A DNA stretch of 64,000 nucleotides from Pseudarthrobacter enclensis. GTDB taxonomy: Bacteria; Actinomycetota; Actinomycetes; Actinomycetales; Micrococcaceae. The translations under genes and the position numbers were made by a program. The stretch is from assembly GCF_001457025.1 (NCBI RefSeq), contig NZ_KQ758602.1, forward strand, positions 358,358 to 422,357. Reading direction: 5' to 3'. Below the pieces are notes generated by a model, which did not search any database, was not told the origin of the DNA, and saw nothing but the letters and a program-made list of their open reading frames with translations. Shown here piece by piece: positions 1 to 10,952 of this stretch; positions within the stretch are counted from its first letter, which is position 1, and every line of letters starts with the position of its first letter.

Positions 1-147
1 CCGGACTGGTTGAATCCGAAGAACTTCGCTGACCTGGTCCGGCTGGGCGAATCAATCACCAGCGAACTGCACGAGGACAACAGGTCCAAGTCAGCCCTTG
101 GGGCCCGCTCGAAAGCGTCCGCCTTCCAGTGGGTTATGCCGAGCTAA
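1..147 (+). CDS. C-terminal fragment of an unidentified protein (5' end outside the window)
   Basis: Frame 1 is open from the first base to a TAA at 145-147 and encodes 48 residues beginning PDWLNPKNFADLVRLGES. The composition is that of a real soluble C-terminus, but I do not recognise the family. Its last 14 bases overlap the end of the convergent IclR gene. Because the next genes encode a dicarboxylate carrier and a hydro-lyase, it may be another enzyme of the same catabolic module, but that is only position-based inference. Confidence 0.45.
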   Translation, partial: PDWLNPKNFADLVRLGESITSELHEDNRSKSALGARSKASAFQWVMPS

Positions 148-949
148 GCTTCCGGGCGGCAGGAAGGGCGCCTGTCGACGGCAGGCGCCCGCCGATCATC
201 CGGGTGATCCGCTCTGCTCCCTCCAGCAGATCCTCCACCCACTGCTCGCACACCTCCAGCGGCATCCGGAGAGTGGGACCCATGATCGTCAGTGCACCGA
301 CGAGGTCTGCCTGCGGGTTAAAAACAGGAGCGGACAACCCGCTCGCACCCGACTCGCGTTCCCCTGTCGTCAGCGCGTACCCGTCCGAACGCGTCTGATG
401 AATCGCAGCCTTCAGCGACTCCGTGTCGGTGATGGTGCTTTCCGTGAGCTGGTCCAACCGGGTAGACAGAACCCTGTCGGCCACTTCAGGGTCCCAGGCC
501 AGCAGAACCCGGCCGGCGGACCCGGCATGTAAGGGGAGGATCCGCCCTACAGCCATATCACGCCGAAGCATATGTCGCGTTTCAGCCATGGCGACGCACA
601 CCCTGTACTCCATGGACGTCTGGAAAAAGCAGACGGTTTCGCCCAACCTGTCCCGTAACTCCTGAAGGACCGGCTTGATGATCTCGATCAGTTCGACCCC
701 ATGAGATGCCGGGGCGGCCCAGTAGGACATCTTCACGCCGACCCTGTACTTGTCATCAACCCGGTCAAGAAAGCCCTGAGCAACAAGGTTTCCCACCAAC
801 CGCTGGACAGTCGACGTGGGAAGGCCAGTTGACTCCCGAACCTGAGCAAGAGTCAGCTCGGGTCGCGCCAACGAAAAGGAATCCAGAATGTCACTAATCT
901 TCGCTAAAACCAGAAGAGGTGCGGGTCCCTGCATGTTCTCGACAGCCAT
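134..949 (-). CDS. IclR-family transcriptional regulator
   Basis: The 271-aa product has the IclR layout: an N-terminal winged helix-turn-helix (roughly residues 28-65, with LTLAQVRESTGLPTSTVQRL as the recognition region), then a ligand-binding domain ending near residue 250. The pattern AGSAGRVLLAW, in the effector domain, is typical of the family. It is transcribed away from the small protein, MatC-type carrier and LeuCD-type genes, so it is the likely local regulator of that module; IclR proteins commonly control catabolism of organic or aromatic acids. The ATG at 949 is preceded by TAGAAT and exactly six bases, which suggests a leaderless transcript. The effector cannot be read from the sequence. 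Confidence 0.9.
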   Translation of the reverse strand: MAVENMQGPAPLLVLAKISDILDSFSLARPELTLAQVRESTGLPTSTVQRLVGNLVAQGFLDRVDDKYRVGVKMSYWAAPASHGVELIEIIKPVLQELRDRLGETVCFFQTSMEYRVCVAMAETRHMLRRDMAVGRILPLHAGSAGRVLLAWDPEVADRVLSTRLDQLTESTITDTESLKAAIHQTRSDGYALTTGERESGASGLSAPVFNPQADLVGALTIMGPTLRMPLEVCEQWVEDLLEGAERITRMIGGRLPSTGALPAARKLSSA

Positions 950-955
950 GCAGCA

Positions 956-961
956 ATTCTA
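956..961 (-). promoter_or_regulatory. Probable -10 box of a leaderless iclR transcript
   Basis: On the minus strand the hexamer TAGAAT ends six bases before the ATG at 949, the spacing expected when transcription begins at the start codon. No Shine-Dalgarno sequence is visible. The same hexamer and spacing precede the second IclR gene at 31653. Confidence 0.5.
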
Positions 962-1087
962 TGGTCTCGACCGGGTACGACAGCTGACCGCCAAGCCCAA
1001 CCCGCCCGTAAAGGCCGCGTTCCCGGAAGCCAACGGAAGGCGGCCCGCCGACACCAGGGCCGGAAATGATTCACCAGGGGGCGCGTC

Positions 1088-1372
1088 ATGACAGATATGC
1101 CGCATGTCGGCCCGCTCAGAACCTATCCGTACCACGACTGGTCAAGGCTCGAAGGGTCAACGGTCGAAGTCCTCCGTGATGGTGCCTTTGTAAGGGGCGG
1201 GTTCGTCGACGCTGCCACAGCCGATGGAACCATGGTGTGGCTGGCCCAGGAAGGCCCCTGGGAGAGGGTTCTCATAGACAAAGCTTCCGGTTATGAAATC
1301 AGGGTTGCACCGGATCAATTTCAAAGGATCCGGCTTATGGAACAAAGACTTTGCGCAACTGGCGCCCGCTAA
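1088..1372 (+). CDS. Small protein, paralog of the one at 5419
   Basis: This 94-aa cytoplasmic protein has no signal peptide or membrane segment. I do not recognise a named domain. Its central 62 residues align without gaps with the 77-aa product at 5419-5652: both show W..L.G..VEV...G..VR.G.VD.A..DG...W, followed by K A.G....V.P.Q. Alternating short hydrophobic runs with Gly/Asp turns suggest a small all-beta fold such as an SH3-like barrel (inference). It starts at ATG 1088 behind an AGGGGG ribosome-binding site and is divergent from the IclR gene. The two paralogs bracket the MatC-LeuC-LeuD genes, which hints at a role specific to this module. Confidence 0.6.
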   Translation: MTDMPHVGPLRTYPYHDWSRLEGSTVEVLRDGAFVRGGFVDAATADGTMVWLAQEGPWERVLIDKASGYEIRVAPDQFQRIRLMEQRLCATGAR

Positions 1373-1661
1373 GGAGACAGCGAAAGATCCGGAGAACTAG
1401 TCTCCGGCCGCCCTGTTCCACGAAACGTCAAAATGACTTGCCAGTGCCGAGAGAAGGCCGTCCATCGCCCGGTGGATGCCACTCCATTTTCCTGCGCCAT
1501 CATCGCCAGGAAGATCCCGAAACGTCGGCCGGATTCCCAGCGTGTCACGCAACAACAGCCCGAAAGCCGGGTGCTGGGAATCCGGCACGACATCACCACA
1601 CCGCCGTGGTGGGAAACGCATCCATGCATCCCACTCCCGTTATTTCTAAGGGAAACAACTA
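1373..1661 (+). other. Intergenic leader of the carrier gene, with strong inverted repeats
   Basis: No convincing gene lies here. Two secondary-structure elements stand out: a 7-bp perfect stem at 1389-1407 (CCGGAGA / TCTCCGG) directly behind the small gene, and a 14-bp perfect stem at 1528-1586 (separate entry). The first lacks a T-run. The start of the carrier is preceded by AAGGGAAACAACT. Confidence 0.5.
1528..1586 (+). promoter_or_regulatory. 14-bp perfect inverted repeat, possible structured 5' leader
   Basis: GCCGGATTCCCAGC (1528-1541) and GCTGGGAATCCGGC (1573-1586) are exact reverse complements separated by 31 bases. The loop can form a further small hairpin (CCCG aaagc CGGG). It lies 75 bases before the MatC-like start codon and has no T-run, so it is not a classical terminator. 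It could be a cis-regulatory RNA, an mRNA-stabilising element, or a large operator. Confidence 0.4.
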
Positions 1662-3023
1662 ATGACCCCTGAACTAATCTCCATCATCGTCTTAGCCCTT
1701 CTCTTCCTTGTGGCCACAGTCCGGTCGGTGAACATGGGCGTACTGGCTTTTGTCGCCGCCTTTGGTGTCGGCGTCGGGTTCGCCGGCATGACCACCGACG
1801 AGGTCGTAGCCGGATTTCCCGGCGAACTTTTCCTCGTCCTGATGGGCCTGACCTTCCTGTTCGGCTTCGCTCAGCAAAACGGAAGCATCGACCTATTGGT
1901 GCAATGGAGTCTGAAGGCCGTCAAAGGCAAAGTTGCCGCCGCGCCATGGATCTTCTTCGCACTCTCCGCCCTCCTGGTGTCCGTAGGAGCCCTCTTCGCC
2001 GTCGCAGTGGTGGCCCCGCTGGCCATCCCCTTTGCCCGTCGCTACCGCATCAATCAGCTCATGATGGGCATGATGGTGGTACACGGCGCCCTGGCGGGAG
2101 CGTTTTCGCCGATCAGCGTCTACGGAGCTTTTATCAATGGATACCTGGAAAAAGAGGGACTGCCCGTTGACCCCGTTGCGCTGTTCCTCGTACCCCTGGC
2201 CTTCAACCTTCTAATCGCCGCGATCGTCTACATGACCATGGGCGGGCGCCTACTGAAGGGCGTTCAGATCAGCGCGGACGGTTCCCAATCTGAAGCAACC
2301 CTGGCAGGCGGTTCACCGCTGCAGCCGGCTCGGTCACGCGGAACCGTGACCTCCGATGGGACTACTCCCCCGGCTGGTGGCACAGCCGTGCTCACACCCC
2401 TCCCTGAGCTGACCGCAACCCACCGGGCTACTCCCTTTCAAAAACTGACCCTCGCCGGACTGGCTGCCCTGGCCATTGGCACCGCCGGGTTCGGCCTCGA
2501 CGTCGGCATCTTGTCGCTGACGATCGCCTCAGTGCTCGCCATCGTCTCACCAAAGTCTGCCAAGGAAGCCATGACCAAGGTCAGCTGGCCCACTGTCATC
2601 CTCATTGCCGGCGTACTGACCTACGTCAATGTCCTGCAAACGGCCGGCACCATCGACTACGTCAGCTCTGGCATCGCCGCGATCGGCATCCCGCTCGTAG
2701 CAGCCCTGCTGCTGTGCTACCTGGCCGGGATCACGTCAGCCATGGCCTCCTCGGTAGGCATCATCAGCGTTGCTCTTGCCCTGGCCGTGCCCTTCCTGCA
2801 CTCCGGAGCCATCGATCCAATCGGATTCGTGATCGCCCTGGCCATCGCCGCAACGGTAGTGGATGTCAGCCCGTTCTCCACCAACGGGGCCCTGGTCCTG
2901 GCGAACGTTGATGAAGCCGACCGGGACAAGTTCTACCGCCAGATGCTGGTCTACGCCGGCATCGTCGTCGCCGCCGGGCCAGGCGTCGCCTGGCTGGCCA
3001 TCCTGGTTCCCGGCTGGCTCTAA
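1662..3023 (+). CDS. MatC-type dicarboxylate carrier
   Basis: The 453-aa integral membrane protein has about 11-12 hydrophobic segments and a soluble loop near residues 205-265. The N-terminal half, with [18 protein letters not shown] and the run [20 protein letters not shown], matches the MatC N-terminal family (malonate/dicarboxylate carriers of the ion-transporter superfamily). The C-terminal [16 protein letters not shown] is the usual second re-entrant signature. It probably imports a C3-C5 dicarboxylate with a cation. It precedes leuC/leuD-type genes by 83 bases in the same direction, so the imported acid is likely the substrate, precursor or product of that hydro-lyase. Confidence 0.85.
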   Translation: MTPELISIIVLALLFLVATVRSVNMGVLAFVAAFGVGVGFAGMTTDEVVAGFPGELFLVLMGLTFLFGFAQQNGSIDLLVQWSLKAVKGKVAAAPWIFFALSALLVSVGALFAVAVVAPLAIPFARRYRINQLMMGMMVVHGALAGAFSPISVYGAFINGYLEKEGLPVDPVALFLVPLAFNLLIAAIVYMTMGGRLLKGVQISADGSQSEATLAGGSPLQPARSRGTVTSDGTTPPAGGTAVLTPLPELTATHRATPFQKLTLAGLAALAIGTAGFGLDVGILSLTIASVLAIVSPKSAKEAMTKVSWPTVILIAGVLTYVNVLQTAGTIDYVSSGIAAIGIPLVAALLLCYLAGITSAMASSVGIISVALALAVPFLHSGAIDPIGFVIALAIAATVVDVSPFSTNGALVLANVDEADRDKFYRQMLVYAGIVVAAGPGVAWLAILVPGWL

Positions 3024-3106
3024 CCCGCCGACACCACCCAGCACACAAATTTAGGATGCGACCGGCCAGCTACGGCAGACCGGTCGCACGTGAGAAGGAG
3101 ACATCC

Positions 3107-4507
3107 ATGGGATACACCCTTGCCGAAAAAATCTGGAACAGTCACGTCGTCCACCAACAGGCCGGTGAGCCCGACCTCCTGTACGTCGATCTCCACCTCA
3201 TCAACGAGGTCACCAGCCCGCAGGCTTTCGATGGACTGCGCACCGCGGGCCGTTCTGTCCGACGTCCGGAACTGACGCTCGGCATGGAGGACCACAACGT
3301 GCCCACAACCGGCATTGACCGCCCCATCGCCGATCCGCTTTCCGCGCTGCAGGTCCAGACCCTGCGCCGCAACTGCACCGATTTCGGAATTGAACTCTTC
3401 CACATGGGCGGGATAGAGCAGGGCATTGTTCACGTCGTTGGACCCCAACTCGGACTGACCCAACCGGGCATGACCATTGTGTGCGGTGATTCCCACACAT
3501 CCACCCACGGTGCTTTCGGTGCCCTTGCCTTTGGCATCGGCACGAGCGAAGCCGAACACGTTCTGGCCACCCAGACTCTGCCGGCCCAACCCTTCAAGAC
3601 GATGTCCGTCACCATCGAGGGGGACCTGCCCCAAGGCACCAGCTCTAAAGATGTGATCCTCGCACTGATTGCCCAGATCGGCACGGGCGGGGGTCAAGGC
3701 TACGTGCTGGAGTACCGCGGCCCCGCCGTCGAAAAAATGACCATGGAAGCACGGATGACCATGTGCAACATGTCCATCGAGGCCGGTGCCCGGGCCGGAC
3801 TCATCGCCCCGGACCAAGTAACCCTGGACTACCTGAAAGGCCGGCCCCGGGCACCCCAAGGCCAGGAGTGGGACACCGCAGCCGCCTACTGGCTGGCCCT
3901 TGCCACCGACGAGGACGCGGTCTTTGACGCCGAAGTCACCCTCGACGCTGCAACCATCACCCCATTTGTCACGTGGGGAACCAACCCCGGACAAGGCGTG
4001 CCCATCTCCGGCAGCGTCCCCTCCCCTGAGGATTTCGATGACGAGCGTGACAAGGCCGCAGCCGAACGGGCCTTGGAATACATGGGCCTGAAGGCCGGAA
4101 CACCGATGAAATCTGTTGAAGTCGACACCGTTTTCCTAGGCTCCTGCACGAACGGGCGGATCGAGGACCTGCGCATCGCGGCCCAAGTACTCCAAGGCCG
4201 GAAGGTGAAGGCAGGGATGCGCATGCTGGTGGTGCCAGGATCGATGAAGGTCAAGGCCCAGGCTGAGGAGGAAGGTCTCGACGAAGTTTTTAAGGCCGCT
4301 GGGGCTGAATGGCGCTTTGCCGGCTGTTCCATGTGCCTGGGCATGAACCCCGACCAAGTCGGGGCAGGAGACCGCTGCGCTTCCACATCCAACCGCAATT
4401 TCGAAGGACGGCAGGGCCAGGGCGCGCGCACCCACTTGGTCTCCCCTGCGGTGGCAGCAGCAACGGCTGTCCGCGGAACCATTTCCACTCCCGCTGACCT
4501 GAACTAG
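3107..4507 (+). CDS. leuC: Aconitase-family hydro-lyase large subunit (LeuC-like)
   Basis: The product of 466 aa is a full-length LeuC homolog. The 4Fe-4S ligands are visible as GSCTNG (Cys about 347) and [11 protein letters not shown] (Cys about 407 and 410), and the C-terminal [15 protein letters not shown] is the family signature. The start at ATG 3107 ([10 protein letters not shown]) follows GAGAAGGAGACATCC; the upstream open frame has no ribosome-binding site. In leucine biosynthesis the enzyme isomerises 2- and 3-isopropylmalate. Here it sits with a dicarboxylate carrier and an IclR regulator and no other leucine genes, so it may instead hydrate or isomerise another acid (maleate, citraconate or dimethylmalate are known substrates of LeuCD relatives). 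Confidence 0.85.
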   Translation: MGYTLAEKIWNSHVVHQQAGEPDLLYVDLHLINEVTSPQAFDGLRTAGRSVRRPELTLGMEDHNVPTTGIDRPIADPLSALQVQTLRRNCTDFGIELFHMGGIEQGIVHVVGPQLGLTQPGMTIVCGDSHTSTHGAFGALAFGIGTSEAEHVLATQTLPAQPFKTMSVTIEGDLPQGTSSKDVILALIAQIGTGGGQGYVLEYRGPAVEKMTMEARMTMCNMSIEAGARAGLIAPDQVTLDYLKGRPRAPQGQEWDTAAAYWLALATDEDAVFDAEVTLDAATITPFVTWGTNPGQGVPISGSVPSPEDFDDERDKAAAERALEYMGLKAGTPMKSVEVDTVFLGSCTNGRIEDLRIAAQVLQGRKVKAGMRMLVVPGSMKVKAQAEEEGLDEVFKAAGAEWRFAGCSMCLGMNPDQVGAGDRCASTSNRNFEGRQGQGARTHLVSPAVAAATAVRGTISTPADLN

Positions 4508-4518
4508 AAGGACAAAAC

Positions 4519-5109
4519 ATGCAACAGTTCACCACCCACACCGGAACCGGCGTTCCCCTGCGCCGCAGCAACATCGACACCGACCAAATCATCCCCTCAC
4601 GCTTCCTGAAGCGCGTCAGCCGCGCCGGCTTCGACGACGCCCTCTTCGCCGAATGGCGCAAAGACCCGGACTTTATCCTTAACACCACGCCTTACCAGAG
4701 CGGATCCATCCTCATTGCCGGCAGCGACTTCGGCATCGGATCCTCGCGGGAACACGCCGTCTGGGGCCTTCTCGACTACGGCTTCCGTGTCATCGTTTCC
4801 TCCCGATTCGCCGACATCTTTCGGGGCAACTCCGGCAAAGCAGGCCTCTTAACCGCGCAGGTGACTGAACGGGACGTCGAATACCTGTGGAACCTGCTCG
4901 AACAGGAACCAGCAACCAAACTGTCCGTGGACCTGCCCAACCAGACAATCACCACAGCTGAAACCGTCATTAACTTTGACATCGACCCGTACGTAAAGTG
5001 GCGGCTCACGATGGGCTACGACGACATCAGCCTCACCGAACGCCACCTTGAAGCCATCGCCCGGCATGAAGCCGCCCGCCCGGCATTCATGCCCCGCTGC
5101 CACGTCTAA
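4519..5109 (+). CDS. leuD: Aconitase-family hydro-lyase small subunit (LeuD-like)
   Basis: This is the 196-aa swivel-domain partner of the LeuC-like protein. The N-terminal [20 protein letters not shown] and the later [15 protein letters not shown] are the standard LeuD motifs, and the length is normal for the family. The gene starts 11 bases after leuC behind AGAAGGACAAAAC, so the two are co-transcribed and form the heterodimer. Substrate identity carries the same uncertainty as for the large subunit. Confidence 0.87.
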   Translation: MQQFTTHTGTGVPLRRSNIDTDQIIPSRFLKRVSRAGFDDALFAEWRKDPDFILNTTPYQSGSILIAGSDFGIGSSREHAVWGLLDYGFRVIVSSRFADIFRGNSGKAGLLTAQVTERDVEYLWNLLEQEPATKLSVDLPNQTITTAETVINFDIDPYVKWRLTMGYDDISLTERHLEAIARHEAARPAFMPRCHV

Positions 5110-5418
5110 TTGCCCTCGACGCTTAAAAGAATGAAGGCAGGGACCCTTCGGTCAAGGCGGATTCGGCCGTCGGTGGAGCTCTAGCCTACTTCCCAGATAC
5201 GTTCCATCAGGCTGGGTATTCAGTAGGGACATCGGAGTGTCATTACTGACAAAGAACATCGTGGCCAGCGTCCCAACAACATGTCCTAGATGCACATCGA
5301 CTTCCCCTACAGGAAGCCGTCGAGCGGCAGCCAAACCCGCTCAAGCCACTAAACCCAGGTTGGCCGCCACCGTCACAGGTGGCGGCCGCCCAGCCTTAAA
5401 GGAAGAAAGCCAAACCAC
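5110..5418 (+). other. Intergenic region with a GC-rich hairpin
   Basis: I see no convincing gene in these 309 bases. A perfect 10-bp stem, GGCCGCCACC / GGTGGCGGCC, lies at 5362-5387 with a 6-base loop, 32 bases before the next start codon. It is not followed by a T-run, so a simple terminator is not supported. Confidence 0.4.
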
Positions 5419-5652
5419 GTGACGAAACACAAACACACCCATTGGGAGGACCTGATCGGGGCCCCAGTCGAGGTCCGCCACAACGGGAAGATCGTCCGCG
5501 CCGGGATTGTCGACGAGGCTATGCCCGATGGGTCCGCCATCTGGGTTATTTCCGACAGCAGGCAGTCACGCCGTATCTATGAGAAAGCAGAAGGGTTCTT
5601 GGTCTACGTCGAACCCCAACAGCTCACAGGCAAAATCGCTGCGAGCACCTGA
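5419..5652 (+). CDS. Small protein, paralog of the one at 1088
   Basis: The 77-aa product starts at a GTG behind GGAAGAAAG. It is the shorter relative of the protein at 1088-1372, sharing the W..L.G..VEV, VR.G.VD and A.G....V.P.Q positions. It contains one KHKHTHW stretch near the N-terminus but no cysteine, signal peptide or membrane helix. I do not recognise a named family. It closes the MatC-LeuCD segment; about 200 bases separate it from the convergent LCP gene, where composition becomes more GC-rich. Confidence 0.6.
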   Translation: MTKHKHTHWEDLIGAPVEVRHNGKIVRAGIVDEAMPDGSAIWVISDSRQSRRIYEKAEGFLVYVEPQQLTGKIAAST

Positions 5653-5857
5653 ACATCTGTATCCACCATTCCGCACCGCAGCTACCTGAGTAAACAGAAT
5701 GGGGCCTGTACACATGGAGCACACCCCAACCTGACGTCAGGAAGTGGACAAATGAGCGTCGGATCAGGGCCCGTCAGAGCTTTATCTGACACCCCAAGCG
5801 GAAGGTCTCAGACCTCAACCTGACAGATCGGGCGCAGCAGGCAGCCCACCAATCACG

Positions 5858-7366
5858 TCACCGCAAGCTGTTCACAGCCTGGCACTTCTGGTCCTCCGCC
5901 GTCTGGGCTACCACGTCCCGGGCGCTGGGTGCAGCAACGGAAGGCTTGGTCCCGGACGTGAAGTCGATGCCCAGGTACAGCTGCACTCCGTAGACGGACG
6001 GGTCCTGCTGGACTTTGGATGCAGGCAGGCCGAAGAGCGCCGCCACATCCGCGGCCACGTCGTCGAACTCCGGCCCGTAGTAGATGGTGGTCTCGTCCGC
6101 GGGCTGCGCCTCGATCCGGCTGAGGTTCGTGAACCCCGCATCGGTGAGGATGGGGGTCAGGTCGTGGCTGCGGCCCGGAACGGTGGTGCCGTTGGCAATG
6201 AGTACCGGCTGCAGCGTCTTGTCGTACCCGGGCGAAGGCGCCTCTGCCGGCGGAGCCTCGGACGGGGCAGGCGCCGGCCCGGCAAGGTCGGCACTCTGCC
6301 GCAGCGCTGCAAAGAGGTTCCTCGCCTCGGGTTCAGAGAGCTGCAGCCGGTTCGGATCGGCGGCAGGGACAGTGGGCACGGTAATGAAGTTCACCCGCGC
6401 GGGGTCAATGTTTTTGAGCCGGTCCGCGATGGTCAGCAGCGCCGGAATCGACGCCAGCCCCTGGTCCACGGTCAGGTTCCGCGTCACGGTGTCGGCGATG
6501 CTCAAGACCTTCTGCGGATTCCGCAGAGTCCCCTCGTCCTTGAGCTTGCGGGTCAACGACCCCAGGAACGCCTGCTGCGCCTGGATCCGGCCCAGGTCGC
6601 CGCCGTCCGCAAACGCGTAGCGGGTCCGCAGGAACGCCAGCGCCTGGTCCCCCTGCACGCTGGAGGTCCCCTCCGGCAGGCGCAGGCCCGAATCCGGATC
6701 GAACACCGCGGCGTCCACGCAGACGTCCACGCCGCCCACGGCTTTGGAAAGCTCCGTCACCGAGTTGAAGTCCGCCATCATGAAGTGGTCGATCTCGAAG
6801 CCGGTCACCTCGTTGACAGTGTCGACGGCACAGCCGATCCCCGCCTCCGCCATGGCGCTGTTGATCATCGCCCCGGCACGCGCGGGAAACTGCCGCCCGC
6901 TGTCCTGGTCAACGCAGGACGGCACATCCACCAGCAAGTCCCGGGGAAAGCTGATGACGTTCACGTCCTGGTTGTTGGCGGAGATGTCCAGCAGCATCAT
7001 GACATCGGACTGCCCGTACCCGGAGGACTGGTCCGCCGTCCCGTAGGCCGAGTTCTTCCCGTCCCGGGTGTCCGTGCCCAGGATCAGCACCTGGAGCCGG
7101 TCCGTCCGGTCATCCACCGGGCCTTCGGACCGCTGCCCGCCGGCGCCCAGCGCCGCGGACTTGATATTGGACTGCAGCCGGAACGCCCAGTACCCGCCGA
7201 ACGCCACGGCCGCCACCAGGAGCACAGCAACGAAAGCACCGGCAATCACCAGCCACCGCGGCGCCCGCCGCCGGGGCAGCCGGTAACTCCCCTCCACCAG
7301 CGTTCCCTGGCCCGGGTAGGACCGGGCATCATGGTCGGTGTTTTTTGGGCGGGGCGTGCTGTCCAA
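5858..7366 (-). CDS. LytR-CpsA-Psr (LCP) family envelope glycopolymer transferase
   Basis: The predicted 502-aa protein has a cytoplasmic tail, one membrane helix (about residues 40-62) and an extracellular LCP domain with VLILGTDTRDG and INVISFPRDLLVDVP-like stretches, including the conserved arginine of SFPRD. A C-terminal domain (about 385-490) resembles the LytR_C domain. LCP enzymes transfer lipid-linked glycopolymers to peptidoglycan. I chose TTG 7366 because AAAAGG lies eight bases upstream; the frame continues upstream to 7426 without a ribosome-binding site. Confidence 0.85.
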   Translation of the reverse strand: MDSTPRPKNTDHDARSYPGQGTLVEGSYRLPRRRAPRWLVIAGAFVAVLLVAAVAFGGYWAFRLQSNIKSAALGAGGQRSEGPVDDRTDRLQVLILGTDTRDGKNSAYGTADQSSGYGQSDVMMLLDISANNQDVNVISFPRDLLVDVPSCVDQDSGRQFPARAGAMINSAMAEAGIGCAVDTVNEVTGFEIDHFMMADFNSVTELSKAVGGVDVCVDAAVFDPDSGLRLPEGTSSVQGDQALAFLRTRYAFADGGDLGRIQAQQAFLGSLTRKLKDEGTLRNPQKVLSIADTVTRNLTVDQGLASIPALLTIADRLKNIDPARVNFITVPTVPAADPNRLQLSEPEARNLFAALRQSADLAGPAPAPSEAPPAEAPSPGYDKTLQPVLIANGTTVPGRSHDLTPILTDAGFTNLSRIEAQPADETTIYYGPEFDDVAADVAALFGLPASKVQQDPSVYGVQLYLGIDFTSGTKPSVAAPSARDVVAQTAEDQKCQAVNSLR

Positions 7367-7501
7367 CAGAAGAACCTTTTGGGTTTGGCCGCGCCCCACG
7401 CTACAAGGCGTGCCCGCGCCGGCCACGCCCTTGGCCCAGCAAGCCGGGATCCGTTGCCGAATGGTTACCTCAGTGGAACGGCAGGAGCCGCCCCCGGCGA
7501 C

Positions 7502-8352
7502 TCAGTGGTGCAGCTCCATCTTCTGCAGGACCGTGGCAGAGATTTCCTCCACGGACATGGAGGCCGAGTTCACGAACGGGATCCGGTTGACCCGGTACAT
7601 GTCCTCCGCGTTGCGCAGCTCAAAACTGCACTGGTTCAGCGAGGCGTAATTGCTCCCCGGCCGGCGTTCCTGGCGGATCTGGCTCAGCCGCACCGGCAAG
7701 GACGTCAGCCCGAAGCACTTGCGCGCGAACGGCTGCAGCGGCTTCGGCAGCGCAAGGCTTTCGAAATCCTCCTCCACCAGCGGGAAGTTGGCCGCAAGGA
7801 TGCCGTGCTGCAGCGCCAGGTACATGGTGGTGGGGGTCTTGCCGCAGCGCGACGGCGCGATGAGGATCAGTTCGGCGCGCTCCAGCGCGCGCAGCGACTG
7901 GCCGTCGTCGTGCTCTATCGCGTACTCCACCGCCGCCATCCGCGACTGGTAGCGCACGGCGTCACCCACCCCGTGGGCCTTCCCCGGCTGGCCGCTGGCC
8001 GACTCATGGAGGGCCTCCTCCAGCTGGCCGATGTGCGCACCGATCAGGTCAAAGAAGTGGCCGCGGCTGCGGGCCAGGACGGCCCGGACATCAAGACTGA
8101 CCGTAGTGGAGAAGACGATGGGCCGGGGGCCTGCCGCGGCCAGCTTATCGATGACCGCCACCACCTCCTCCGCCTGGTCCACGGTGGTGATGAACGGGAT
8201 GCTTCGGCGTTCCAGGTGCTGGGCCGGGAACTGGGTCAGCAGGGTGTTGCCCAGCGTCTCGGCAGTGATGCCCGTGCTGTCCGAAAGAAAGAACACCACG
8301 GGGGCGGACGTGCTGCCCGCCCCCGCAGTCTCCCGCCAGGAGGCGTCCGGCA

Positions 8353-8353
<1 letters not shown>
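7502..8353 (-). CDS. ppsR: PEP synthase regulatory protein (DUF299 bifunctional kinase/phosphorylase)
   Basis: The 283-aa product carries the DUF299 signatures: FFLSDSTGITAETLGNTLLTQFP near the N-terminus and the P-loop-like APSRCGKTPTTMYLA near residue 155. These proteins inactivate PEP synthase or PPDK by ADP-dependent phosphorylation and reactivate it by phosphorolysis. The ATG at 8353 overlaps the TAA of ppsA (TAATG), so it is translationally coupled to its target enzyme. A longer upstream extension of the frame lies inside ppsA and is not used. Confidence 0.9.
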
Positions 8354-10761
<2,408 letters not shown>

Positions 10762-10906
10762 AAGTGGTGTCCCTCCATTGGGCACGCGCTGACAAGCGCT
10801 AAGCAAAAGATGTGATGCAAGGTTTGTCAGGTGTGACCCGCAGAAGCAAATGGATGTGACCCATACAACACCACGGCGAAGTAATGAAGAGTCACACCCA
10901 ACAAAT

Positions 10907-10937
10907 CAGGCCGGCACCCCTGTGGAATGCCGGCCTG
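10907..10937 (-). terminator. Hairpin terminator of the sugar isomerase gene
   Basis: A perfect 10-bp stem (CAGGCCGGCA / TGCCGGCCTG) with an 11-base loop lies 16 bases past the stop codon of the leftward gene at 10953. On the minus strand it is followed by ATTTGTT, a moderate T-rich tail. Confidence 0.7.
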
Positions 10938-10952
10938 TTGCGGTATTGCCGT

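Noticed and set aside
1369..1661. Possible small genes on either strand in the MatC leader
   Set aside because: Frames of 74-103 codons exist but have no ribosome-binding sites and overlap the strong inverted repeats; composition is not protein-like.
3020..3994. Minus-strand open frame across the LeuC start
   Set aside because: Antisense to LeuC, which has intact cluster ligands; Gly/Val-rich shadow.
5362..5387. Hairpin considered as a terminator of leuD
   Set aside because: It has no T-run in either direction and is more than 250 bases past leuD, so it is noted only as structure.
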